Shown here piece after piece: positions 48,332 through 57,830 of a stretch of DNA of 64,000 nucleotides. The DNA comes from Mycoplasma testudineum (GTDB taxonomy: Bacteria; Bacillota_I; Bacilli_A; Mycoplasmatales; Metamycoplasmataceae): the NCBI RefSeq assembly GCF_002245785.1, contig NZ_NNCE01000006.1, forward strand, positions 1 to 64,000. Direction: 5' to 3'. Made by a program: the position numbers and the translations under genes. The notes beneath the pieces were generated by a model. That model was not told the DNA's origin and made no database searches. It saw nothing but the letters and a program-made list of their open reading frames with translations. Within the stretch, counting starts at the first letter, position 1, and each line of letters starts with the position of its first letter.

Positions 48332-48919
48332 ATGAAAAACAAAAAAATAGTTATATTTGTAGGACCTAGCGGAGTGGGCAAAGGGACAATTGAAGAAATT
48401 CTTTTTGAAGATCAAAGTCTAAATTTGGAATTTTCAATATCTGCAACAACTAGAAAAAAAAGAGATAACGAAAAAAATGGTGTTCACTATTACTTTATTA
48501 CCAAAGAAGAATTTGAATCTGGTATAAAAGAACAAAAGTTTATGGAATATGACAATCACTTTAATAACTATTATGGGACTTTATGAGAAGAAATTCATAG
48601 AATTCATGATGCCGGTAAAATTCCGTTTCTTGAAATCGATTGTGAAGGTGTTAAATTTATTGACAATAAAATTTTAACTGATCCAAAATGAGATTATCAC
48701 TATATTAAATTTTTCATTGAACCTCCATCAATGGATGAATTAAGAAAAAGAATTTACGAACGAAATACAGAATCAGAAAATTCAATTGAAACTAGAATGC
48801 AAAAAGCTGAAATTGAAATGCAAGAAAGATTTAATTATAAAAATAGAATTGTAAATCTTGACGCACACAAAGCAGCATTAGAAGTAGCAAAAATTATAAA
48901 AGAAGAAATAGGTAAATAA
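48332..48919 (+). CDS. gmk: Guanylate kinase
   Basis: 195 aa. P-loop [12 protein letters not shown], then [19 protein letters not shown] and the [14 protein letters not shown]-binding part. It converts GMP to GDP. The start is the ATG of MKNKKIVIF; an in-frame ATG 12 nt upstream would be inside the -10 region. First gene of a set with phosphatase, kinase, rsgA and rpe, as in Firmicutes. Confidence 0.96.
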
Positions 48920-49653
48920 TGATGAAACATATTATTAAAACAGATACAGGAGTTTTTAGAAATGAAAACCAAGACAGAGCAGCATTTTTTGAAAAAGATG
49001 ATATTGCATTAGCAATTTTATGTGATGGAATGGGTGGTCATTTTGGAGGTTCTTTAGCTTCATCAATTACAATTGATTCATTTAAAAAACATTTCAATAA
49101 TTCGCAATTGAAAATTAGCGATAATTTATATGAGTGATTTGAAAAAGGCTTAAGAATTTCTCGTGAAGCAATGATTACTGAAGCAGGTAATTCTGTTGAA
49201 AAAATCGATATGGGAACAACTGTAGTAGCTGCTTTATTTTTTAGAAAAGCTAATAAAATATTTGTTTTTAATGTAGGTGATTCTAGAGCGTATGTTTACA
49301 ATGGATTGCTACATCAAGTTTCGATTGATCATAACTTAATGAATTATTACATTCGAAACGAAAAAATGGATCCAAAAGATGCACGTATTATTAATTCAGC
49401 TACAGCTTTAACATCTGCTTTAGGGCCAAGAAAAAAAACTAATTTAGAAGTTTTTGAAATAAGTGAAGATAGTAAAGCAAAATACCTAATTTTGACAAGT
49501 GATGGTGTTCACGATTATATTACAAAACAACATTTTGAAGCGGTTATTGCAGCTAAAACTGATTTAGAATATAAAGCTACAACTTTAATAAAAGATGCAA
49601 TTGATGGTAAATCAACTGACAACTTAACAATTTTAATTACGGAGGTTTATTAA
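48919..49653 (+). CDS. stp: PP2C-type Ser/Thr protein phosphatase
   Basis: 244 aa. Metal-binding motifs are in order: ENQDRAAFF, CDGMGGHFGG, VGDSRAYVY, LTSDGVHDYI and STDNLTILI. It reverses phosphorylation by the kinase encoded next (PrpC/PrkC-type pair). Its ATG overlaps the gmk stop (TAATG) and its stop overlaps the kinase start. Confidence 0.95.
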
Positions 49654-50543
49654 TGCAACAATGAGGTAACTTTCGTGCGATAAAAAAAATTGGTCATGGT
49701 GGAATGGCTAATGTGTATTTAGTCGAAGATATGAAAACAGGTTTACACTATGCACTTAAAGAATTAATTCCTCAATCGAATGAACCACAAAGATTAAAAA
49801 GATTTGAACAAGAAGTAAAAATTTATTCAAAAATTAGTAATCCTGCAGTAGCAGTTTTTAAAGGTGCAAAATTTATCAACGTGCCAAAACCATATATGGT
49901 AATGGAATATGTTGATGGAACTATGTTAAAAGATTACATAAGCATGAATGGTGGATCACTTTCTCCTTCACATGCTGCTAATTTAGCAAGTAGATTAGCT
50001 CGTGGTTTTTCAGCTATTCATGCTGTTCACGTAATTCACCGTGATATTAAAAGCTCAAATATTATGATTAACAAAGAAGGTGATATCAAAATCATTGATT
50101 TTGGGATTGCTTTAGATCCACAAGCCGAAAGATTAACTACCGAAGGTAAAATTATCGGTTCAGCTCACTATTTAGCTCCTGAGTTATTAAGAAAAGAACC
50201 GCCTACAGTTAAAAGCGATATATATGCTTTAGGTGTAATTTTATTTGAAATGCTTGCTGGTAAACCACCATTTAATGGTGCTAATGCATTAGAAATTGTT
50301 AATGAACATCAAAATAAAAGAATACCTTCTTTAATAGCAATAAATAACCAAATAACACAATCCTTACAGAATATTGTTGTCAAAGCTATGGCAAAAGATC
50401 CTAAAGATAGATTTTCATCTATGGAAGAATTTGCACGTAGTCTAGACAACTATCTTCGATCCGAAAGTTCTAGCGGAGCCCGAGTTGAGTCGCTTGACGG
50501 CAAAAAGAAAGCGTCATTTTTTGGCAGACTTTTTAAAAAGTAA
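49653..50543 (+). CDS. Ser/Thr protein kinase (PrkC/PknB-type), frameshifted before its TM anchor
   Basis: 296 aa as read. A complete Hanks kinase domain: GHGGMANVYL (Gly loop), ALKEL (Lys), HRDIKSSNIM (catalytic Asp), DFGIA, and the activation-loop GSAHYLAPE. A basic juxtamembrane tail follows (DGKKKASFFGRLFKK), then TAA. A perfect transmembrane helix continues immediately in the +1 frame (see 50544-50622), so the anchor has probably been cut off by one indel. GGAGG lies before the ATG. Confidence 0.92.
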
Positions 50544-50622
50544 ATGATTTTGACCATTTTTATTATTAGTTATAGTTATAGTAATTGGTCTTGGAGCAAT
50601 CTTAGGAGTGTTTCTTAACTAG
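50544..50622 (+). pseudogene. Out-of-frame transmembrane tail of the Ser/Thr kinase
   Basis: In the frame +1 to the kinase, codons after the kinase stop read WFWPFLLLVIVIVIGLGAIL then GVFLN and TAG, a single strong transmembrane helix after basic residues. The TAG overlaps the rsgA GTG (TAGTG), as for other coupled genes in this window. The frame is open back through the T5A5 (50530-50539) and T6 (50517-50522) tracts. One missing or extra base there, real or a sequencing error, explains the break. Confidence 0.7.
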
Positions 50623-51458
50623 TGGAAGGTAGAATTTACAAAATCATTGCAGGCTTTTATGATGTAAAAAGCCAAAATGAATTTATTAGAATTCGCGGAA
50701 GCGGTAAACTTAGATTTAGTGAACAAACACCGGTAGTTGGTGATTTTGTTACTTTTTCCAATTCCTTGGAAAATATTAAAGACAGAAAAAATATTTTGGT
50801 AAGACCTAAAGTTGCTAATGTAGATCAATTAATAATTGTTGTTTCTTTATCTGAACCCAGTTTTAGTTCTTTACTTTTAGATAAATTTTTATCAATTGCA
50901 AATTACGAAAATATTGAACCGATTATTATTTTTACTAAACAAGATTTAGTTGAAAAGATAGATGAAAAAGTTAGCTTTTATGAGGCTAATTTTACAATTT
51001 TCAAAACTAAATTTAATGACATGAACACAATCAATCCGGTTAAATTGATATTTAAAAATAAAACGAGCGTTTTAATGGGTCAAACAGGTGTAGGTAAAAC
51101 TACTTTATTTAATAATTTAACTGATTCTGATGAAGAAACTCAAGCAATTTCAAAAGCATTAGGAAGAGGAAAACACACCACCAGAGTTGTATCAATGCAT
51201 GATTTTTTAGGGGGGCAAATTATTGATTCTCCTGGTTTTAGTTTGATTGATTTAGGTTTAAATGAACTTGATTTAGCAAAGAGTTTTTTATTCCATAAAA
51301 ACCAAAATTTGAATTGTAAATATCGTTCTTGTTTGCATAAAAATGAATCACTAAATGACTGCAGTATTAAGCAAGATATTGAAAAACAATTAATACCAAT
51401 ATGAAGATATGAAAACTATTTAAAAATAAATAAAGATATTTCATCTAAAAAACAATAA
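50622..51458 (+). CDS. rsgA: Small ribosomal subunit biogenesis GTPase RsgA
   Basis: 278 aa circularly permuted GTPase: OB fold, then IFTKQDL (G4), GQTGVGKTTLFNNL (G1) and DSPGF (G3), with a C-terminal zinc domain (CKYRSCLHKNESLNDC). It tests 30S maturation. The frame continues through a TGA to end in SSKKQ. The GTG start overlaps the TAG of the out-of-frame kinase tail. Confidence 0.95.
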
Positions 51459-51483
51459 AATACTTTTATGTAAGGAAGATAAA

Positions 51484-52281
51484 ATGTCAGTATTAGATGT
51501 AATTAAAAACCGTCATTCGCAAAGGCAAATGCAATATACAGAGCTTCCAAAGGAAGATCTAAATAAAATTGTTGAAGCCTTAAATGCAAGCCCAACTAAT
51601 GGCAACAAGTTTGACGCAACTGCAATAATAATTACCAATCAGGAAGTCAAAAAAAGAATGTATAACCTGACTAATAATACTGGACAAGCACAATATGCTA
51701 ATTGTGGTTTATTAATAGTCTGTTTTGCTGATATGAATCGCGGAAAAATTGCTGCTACAATGACACAAAGTGAAATTAATTTGCACTCTTTTGACAATTT
51801 ATTAAGTGCTTGAGGTGATGCATTTCTAATGGCACAAAGTGCAGTATTAGTTGCTGAAGATTTAGGTTATGCAACTGCTTTTTTAAGTGGAGTAAGACAT
51901 TACAATATACCTTTATATTTAAGAGAACATTACAAATTACCAAATAATTTATTTCCCGTTTTAGCAGTAGCAATTGGTAAAGTAGGAACCGAAACTGTGT
52001 CTAGACCTCAAGTAAATAGAGTTTATTTTGAAGGCTATGATTTTTATCAAGTAAAAGAAGAAGTTTTAAAATTTAATGAAGTAGAAAAAGAATTTTGAAA
52101 ACAGCGTGGTAAAGATAAAGATTGAATTTCAGTAGCTGCTAAATTTTATTTAAATGATTCAACTACTACTTATTTAGATTTACTTAAAGGTATTTACGAT
52201 CCTGAAATTACTAATAATATAGACATATCAAAATGTGAACAAGAACTTCAAAAACTAGAAGAAAATAAGGGAGATAAATAA
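51484..52281 (+). CDS. Nitroreductase-family flavoprotein
   Basis: 265 aa. N-terminal NRHSQRQMQYTELPKEDL is the FMN-binding opening of NfsA/NfnB-like enzymes, with NASPTNGNKFDA, then AQSAVLVAEDLGYATAFLSG and a proline-rich end of the core (GTETVSRPQVNRV). About 50 C-terminal residues are an extra helical part. An NAD(P)H-dependent reductase with unknown substrate. AAGGAAGAT precedes the ATG. Inserted between rsgA and rpe, which are usually adjacent. Confidence 0.88.
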
Positions 52282-52300
52282 AAATAGGTATTGCCTATTT
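52282..52300 (+). terminator. Intrinsic terminator after the nitroreductase
   Basis: A 7-bp stem (AAATAGG / CCTATTT) with a 5-nt loop followed by TTTTAT. The rpe gene starts 12 nt later. Confidence 0.7.
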
Positions 52301-52311
52301 TTTTATAAAAA

Positions 52312-52995
52312 ATGAATAAAACTAAAAAATACGTAACACCATCAATATTAAATGTGCCAGTTTTAGATAGAAGAAATTACATAAATAAATTAGTTGCAAT
52401 GGGTATTGAATGAATTCATTATGATTTTATGGATGGAATTTTTGTACCTAATAAAGCTATTGAAATTGATGAATTTATTAAGCTTAGAAAGCATAGTGCA
52501 AAACATATTGCAGATGCTCATTTAATGGTGCAAGATGTTGAAACGTGAATTGAAGAATTAATTAACTGATCAGATTACATCACAATTCATTATGAAGCTT
52601 CTTCACATGATGATATTTTAAAAATTTTACAAAAATATCGTCACAGAACAAAAATGGGAATTGCAATAAAACCTGATACAGATGTTGAAAAAATTAAGGG
52701 TTTAATTCCGCTGACTAAATTGGTTCTTGTTATGTCAGTTGAACCTGGAAAAGGCGGACAAAAATTTATTCCAACATCTTTAGTAAAAGTAGAAAAAATT
52801 AGATCATTAGTTGATGAAATAAATATGAAGTTTGCCAATGAGGAAAAATACATTCCAATAGTGATTCAAATCGATGGCGGAATAGACATCACAACTGGAC
52901 CACATGCATTTAAAGCAGGAGTTGATGCAGCTGTTAGTGGAACTTTTTTAATGAATAATCTTTCGGTAGAAACAATTGAAAATATAAAAGGATAG
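52312..52995 (+). CDS. rpe: Ribulose-phosphate 3-epimerase
   Basis: 227 aa TIM barrel: TPSILNVPVLD, WIHYDFMDGIFVPN, DAHLMVQD, MSVEPGKGGQKF and IQIDGGI are Rpe signatures with metal-binding His and Asp residues. It interconverts ribulose- and xylulose-5-phosphate. No ribosome-binding site is seen, as a terminator fills the upstream space. Confidence 0.95.
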
Positions 52996-53013
52996 TTGCA
53001 TTTTTAAACAACG

Positions 53014-53058
53014 AAATCAAAAAACCACCTTGTTTTAATGAAGGTGGTTTTTTGATTT
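53014..53058. terminator. Bidirectional terminator between rpe and nrdE
   Basis: An 18-bp perfect stem with a 9-nt loop; the GC part is CCACCTT / AAGGTGG flanked by A6 / T6. Serves both converging genes and reaches the nrdE stop. Confidence 0.9.
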
Positions 53059-55205
53059 TAAATTACACAGGTTTCACATTGGAAATCGTCGTAATTTTCA
53101 GATCCTTCAATTACTTCTTGACGAATTCTTACATAATAAATTGATGAAACATCTTTTTTATATGCATATATTTGGGCTTTATTTAAATCTCTAGTTGTAG
53201 CGCTATCTTTCATAAAAAATGTTAATGAGATTGCTTGGTCAACGTGTTGCTGAGCTGCGGCCACAATGTCAATAATTGGGTAAGGTCCCATTTCGTATGC
53301 ATCAGTTTTATAATACTCTTGATTTTCTAATGAATATTTAAATGGCGGTACATAAACTCTACCTAATTTACCTTCTTTTCTAGTTTCAATTAAATCAACA
53401 ACAGGTTGTAACGAAGGTGTACAACTTGATAAATAAGATATTGATCCAGTTGGTGCAACTGCCATTAAATGAGCATTTGCTAAACCATGTTTTTTAATAC
53501 TTTCTACCAAATTAATTCAATCCTTTTTAGTAGGAATAGTCATTTTATATTTTTTAAATAATTGAATTATTTTATCTGTTTTAGGAGTTCAATAATTTTC
53601 ATCTGCTTTTGTATATTTTTCAAAATATGAGCCATCAGCATATTTAGAAGTTTTGAAGTTTGCATAAGTTTTTTTTCTTTCAATTGCTAATTTATTTGAT
53701 GCTTTAAAAGCATAATAAGCAACTGTGTAAAAAAACATATTAGTAAAATCAACCGCTTCTTCAGAAGCATAATAAATTTGATTTGTTGCTAAAAATCCAT
53801 GCAAATTCATAGCTCCTAAACCAAGAGCATGATTTTGATTATTTCCTTCTTCAATAGAAGGAGCACTTGATATGTCAGCTAGGTGACTAACAGTGTCTAA
53901 TGATCTAATTGAATACTCAACAGTTGTTTCAATATTTTCGGCTCCATACATTGTTTCAGCAATATTTAATGAACCTAGATTACAACTAACATCATTTCCT
54001 TTTTGTGCATATGACAAATCACTATTGTATGTAGAAGGAGTATTTACTTGAGCAATTTCAGTACATAAATTTGACATAACTATTCTTCCTTGATTAGGAT
54101 TACGTCTATTAACTGTATCATCAAAAAGTAAATATGGATAACCTGATTCAAATTGTACTTCTGCTATTGTTTGAAATACTTTACGAGCTGAAATCATTGT
54201 TTTTTTAATTTTTGGATTCTTAAGTAAATTTTGATACTCATCTGTAATTGATATATCACTCATTGGTTTACCATAAACTTTTTCAACATCGTACGGAGAA
54301 AATAAAGCCATGTCTTCATTTTTCTTAGCTAATTCAAAAGTTACATCAGGAACAACAACACCTAGTGATAGTGATTTAATTCTAATTTTTTCATCAGCGT
54401 TTTCTCTTTTAGAATCTAAGAAAGTCATAATATCAGGGTGATGAATATTTAAATAAACAGCACCAGCACCTTGTCTTTGTCCTAATTGATTAGCATAACT
54501 AAAACTATCTTCTAACAATTTCATAACTGGAATAACACCAGATGATTGATTAGCTACTTGTTTAATTGGAGCACCAGATTCACGTAAGTTAGTTAATGAT
54601 ATAGCTACTCCACCACCACGTTTAGATAATTGTAATGAAGTTCCAACACCACGGATGATGCTTTCCATATTATCTTCAGTTCTAATTAAATAACAAGAAA
54701 CAAATTCACCACGTTGTTTTTTACCAGCATTTAAAAAAGTTGGAGTTGCTGGCTGAAATTTACCACTGATAATAATGTCAAGTGTTTTTCTAGCTTGTTC
54801 TTCATTACCATTAGCTAAAAATAAAGCATTCATTATTACACGCTGAGTAAAGTTTTCTAAATATTGTTTTCCATCAAATGATTTTAAAGCATATGCATTA
54901 TAAAACTTTAATACTCCCATAAATGTTGGAAATTTGTGGTTATATGATTTTGCTCTTTCGAATAATTCAATTAAAAATTTATCACTATATTTTTTAATTA
55001 ATTCAGCTTCATAATAATCATTATCTACAAGATATTTTAATCTATCCATTTCATCTTTAAAAACTTTAGTTTTAGGGTTGATTTCCAATTCGAAATATTT
55101 ATCTATCGCTTGTTGTTCATAAGAATATTCTGGGATATCTTTTAAGGGCGTTAATTTAGTAAGCGCATTCAGATAGATATATTCATCGTTTAAAATTTTT
55201 GACAT
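53058..55205 (-). CDS. nrdE: Ribonucleotide reductase class I large subunit NrdE
   Basis: 715 aa, usual NrdE length. GEFVSCYLI and [10 protein letters not shown] hold active-site Cys residues, and the C-terminal CETC pair is the relay to the external reductant. [18 protein letters not shown] is a catalytic loop. It reduces ribonucleoside diphosphates using the radical generated on NrdF. Last gene of the nrdF-nrdI-nrdE operon. Confidence 0.97.
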
Positions 55206-55262
55206 GTTAATTCCTAATTTAATTTGTGTTTTATTTTTTTGGTTTGGTTTTATGAAAAGTTA

Positions 55263-55721
55263 TTATTCTGATTTATTTCAAAACGAAAATAATATTTGCC
55301 TCAAATTTGTGACATCTTCTTGAGTCCCAAGTAATTCAAGTTGATATAGTAATGGTACTTTCAATCTTTTACTTAAAATTGGACCAGCTAGTGCAAAAGA
55401 AGAACCAAAATTTGTATTTCCAGTTGCTACAACTCCTCGGCAATATTTGCGTCTTTGTTCGTCATTTAAAAATTTAATAACTTGTGAAGGAACTGCGCCT
55501 TTTGTTGAGTCATCTCCGCCAGAGTATGTTGGACAAATGAGTACAAAATCTTTGTCAATTACTGGTTCGGCCATTGATTCATCAACCGGAATTCTCTTAT
55601 TTTCGATTTCCAATTTTTGAATAAATCGATGAGTGTTATTAGATTTAGAAGAAAAATAAACTATTTCAGGTTCTCCTGTTGGACGTAAAACATCACTCAT
55701 TTCGATAATATCTTTATGCAT
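55263..55721 (-). CDS. nrdI: Flavodoxin-like NrdI
   Basis: 152 aa, extended at the end through a TGA(Trp) to WNKSE. FMN-binding VYFSSKSNNTHRFI, PTYSGGDD and GNTNFGSSFALAG match NrdI. In class Ib enzymes it delivers the oxidant for cofactor assembly; in the metal-free class it is needed to form the DOPA residue on NrdF. An unusual Gln/Glu-rich N-terminal extension of about 15 residues precedes the fold. Confidence 0.95.
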
Positions 55722-55736
55722 ATTTATTCCTTAATA

Positions 55737-56768
55737 TTAAAATTCTCAATCATCATCTTCTGTTTCTTCGGTTTGTCCCATTACATAGGAACTACCACTT
55801 CCAGAAAAGAAGTCATGATTTTCATCAGCACGAGCAGAAAGTTGAGCAAACACTTCTGGTTTTACTCTTGTTTCTTCAGCTGTAAATGGTGAATCGTAAC
55901 CTAAGTTTTGCAAGAATTTTCCTGCATTATATAATGAAAATTTAATTGCATCTTCAGCTAAATCAAATCCTTCATATAGTTCGATTAAAAATTTCTTTTC
56001 TAATTCAATAACTTCATACATTAAATCAAAAACAAGTTTTTTATATCTTTCTTGTTCTGATTTAGGAAGCTTTTCAATTTTTCTTTGATATTTGTACCCG
56101 CTGTAATAATTGTGAATAACTTTATCTCTAAGAATTAGTCTTATGATATCACTTGTGTTAGGTAATTTTTGTCTTGCAGATAAATAAAACGGTAAGTAGA
56201 ATCCACCATACAATAAAAAACCTGGCATCATTGCAGCTGCAATTTTAGACATCAAAGGGTCTTGTGATGTGTAATATGGAATTAAAATTTTAGCTCTTGC
56301 TTGTAAAGCATCATTATTTACAACTCACTCGTGAGCTTCTTCAATTTCTTCACTAGAACAAAATGTAGAAAATATTGTCCCATAACTTCTTGCATGAACA
56401 CCAACCATAAATGCAAAATTTGCATATATAACTTGCTCATGATCAGTTAATGCCCAATTAACTTGTGCTACATCGCCTAAAGTTGCTTGAATTGTGTCTA
56501 AAAGGGTTAGACCAGTAAAAGTTCTGATAATTAAACGTTGTCAGTTTGGATCAGTACTTTTTTCAGGAGCCAATGACTTTCAAGATGGAATATCGTTAGA
56601 AACTGGTACTTTTTCTGGTAGTCAAAAGTTTTGGGTAGCTCTGTTTCAAACTTCTAAATCTTTTTCATCATTTAGTACGTTTCAATTTACCGATCTAAGG
56701 TTACCTTTCATCTTATTTTTTGCATATTCAATAGGAGACACCGAACGGTGGTAATATTCATTCTTCAT
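55737..56768 (-). CDS. nrdF: Ribonucleotide reductase small subunit NrdF, metal-free (class Ie, VPK) type
   Basis: 343 aa. Aligned to Salmonella NrdF the offset is constant (+24), so each ligand can be checked. Asp91, His125 and His219 are kept, and Tyr129 (in HARSYGTIF) is in the radical position. The three Glu ligands are Val122 (FMVGVH), Pro182 (MPGFLL) and Lys216 (RDKVIH). This VPK set is the one described for Mesoplasma florum, where a DOPA radical replaces the metal cofactor. The C-terminus (GQTEETEDDDWEF) is the NrdE-binding tail. Confidence 0.96.
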
Positions 56769-56940
56769 TTTATTCCTCGCAATCAATTTTTATCGAACCA
56801 GAATGCGCTACAAATGCCAGAATAAAAACATTTTCGGCACAAGAAAATATAAAAAAGTGGTTAATAAAATGCGTCAGTAATATCTAAACGCTTATATTTT
56901 GCTTTTTTATTGACAAAAATCAATGTTTTTGCTTTCTTGA
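56769..56940 (-). other. Leader between riboswitch-like element and nrdF
   Basis: No gene. On the minus strand CAAAAA / TTTTTG can pair near 56917-56934, and GCGTT / GACGC flanked by AAAAT / ATTTT can form a hairpin near 56866-56892 followed by U-rich sequence. A further CCACTTTTTT lies near 56855. Any of these could be a termination or anti-termination element of the nrd leader. A ribosome-binding site (GAGGAA) sits just before the nrdF ATG. Confidence 0.4.
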
Positions 56941-57045
56941 ACCATTTCAGTAGCCAGCATTATTAAGGTAGTCAGACTTGTCGCAAATGCGCATCACTGA
57001 TGCCGGTGTAGTCGCGGGTTCACACCGCATTTCCCTGTTTAGTTC
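56941..57045 (-). ncRNA. Riboswitch-like RNA upstream of nrdF (cobalamin-type motif)
   Basis: About 100 nt with roughly 48% GC in a very AT-rich context, starting just after a TATAAT. On the minus strand it reads ACAGGGAAATGCGGTG, TGAACCCGC, ACTACACCGGCATCAGTGA, and later CAAGTCTGACTACC. These follow the cobalamin-riboswitch order GGGAA..CGGUG..AA.CCG..CCCGCaACUGUGA..AAGUCAGgAgACC, but the middle part is missing. GCGG / CCGC and GCATC / GATGC helices are visible. A structured leader is likely; cobalamin identity is a hypothesis. Confidence 0.5.
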
Positions 57046-57051
57046 TCTTTC

Positions 57052-57057
57052 ATTATA
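57052..57057 (-). promoter_or_regulatory. -10 promoter of the nrdFIE leader
   Basis: TATAAT on the minus strand. Normal spacing puts the transcript start at about 57045, directly at the riboswitch-like element and about 280 nt upstream of nrdF. Confidence 0.6.
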
Positions 57058-57085
57058 GGGGTAGTATTAGTAAAGGGTATAAAAA

Positions 57086-57104
57086 AAATAGTTTTTTTCT
57101 ATTT
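57086..57104 (-). terminator. Terminator downstream of the 138-aa membrane protein
   Basis: A 6-bp stem (AAATAG / CTATTT) is followed on the minus strand by TTTTTAT. It separates this gene from the nrd leader. The 57105-57290 stretch is AT-rich and shows no gene. Confidence 0.55.
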
Positions 57105-57290
57105 GATTTTATAAATTAAAAAATATTGGTAAATTAGGTAATAAATATGAGTCAAAAGTTATTTTTAATGATATAAATAGCACCTAAAAATGCTAAAAAA
57201 TACAAAAAATCTTAAATGTAAATGGGTTAATGGTAATTAACTAAACAAATTTGCTTTTAAAAAATAAATAAATCAAAAAATTGCACTAAA

Positions 57291-57707
57291 TTAGCTAATA
57301 ATGGATTTATTTGATCTAATTATTAGTCTTACTCTAACTTGAAGCCAGATTGGGAAAATAACTATTAAACTGCAAACTAATGAAATCACTAATAAGACAA
57401 ATATTGATTGTCCAAGTTTTGAATTTTTTTCTTTGATAATAACAGCTAAATATATATATTGTGCAATTGCTGCTATTCAAAATAGTATTCCAAATCCCAA
57501 TGTTGCTGTTGCGGGCACTCATAAGTAAAAACCTGTAATATTAAAACTGGCCATTTCCTTGGCAGCTACGATAAATAAAGTAACCGAAGTCCAAATAAAA
57601 ATTATGAAAAGAATATGAACTATAAATGACATTAAAAATCAAATGTGATTTTCACTGATTATTCTTTTTGTTCACTTATCTGGAGTTATATCAGCTTCAT
57701 TTTGCAT
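57291..57707 (-). CDS. Four-TM membrane protein of unknown function
   Basis: 138 aa, read through four in-frame TGA codons, which hides it from a standard-code scan. Four hydrophobic helices are visible (FLMSFIVHILFIIFIWTSV; FYLWVPATATLGFGILFWIA; then IAQYIYLAVII; and FVLLVISLVCSLIVIFPIW). N- and C-termini are basic. No family recognised. TATAAT lies 6 nt before the ATG and there is no ribosome-binding site. Divergent from potA. Confidence 0.7.
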
Positions 57708-57713
57708 GGCAGT

Positions 57714-57719
57714 ATTATA
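57714..57719 (-). promoter_or_regulatory. TATAAT 6 nt before the membrane protein ATG
   Basis: Minus-strand TATAAT-ACTGCC-ATG. Same spacing as gltX, recO and rsmD; predicts leaderless mRNA and supports the chosen start. Confidence 0.55.
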
Positions 57720-57830
57720 CAAGTAAAGTAGCCGTGAGTTTTTTTAAAAAAAAATTAACACATTTTGAAAAATTAAAGCAATATTTTATAAAATTTAAAC
57801 TCATAAAAATTAAAAATTCAAGGGGTGTAC

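Noticed and set aside
56769-57060. 2'-deoxyguanosine (purine-type) riboswitch upstream of nrdF, as in Mesoplasma florum
   Set aside because: The purine-riboswitch core (TATA...GG..TTTCTACC...CC) was looked for on the minus strand and is not there; the motifs present fit a cobalamin-type layout better.
57001-57060. A tRNA or tmRNA on the + strand, suggested by GCGGGTTCACACCGC
   Set aside because: No acceptor stem or anticodon arm can be built around it, and no tag-peptide region follows.
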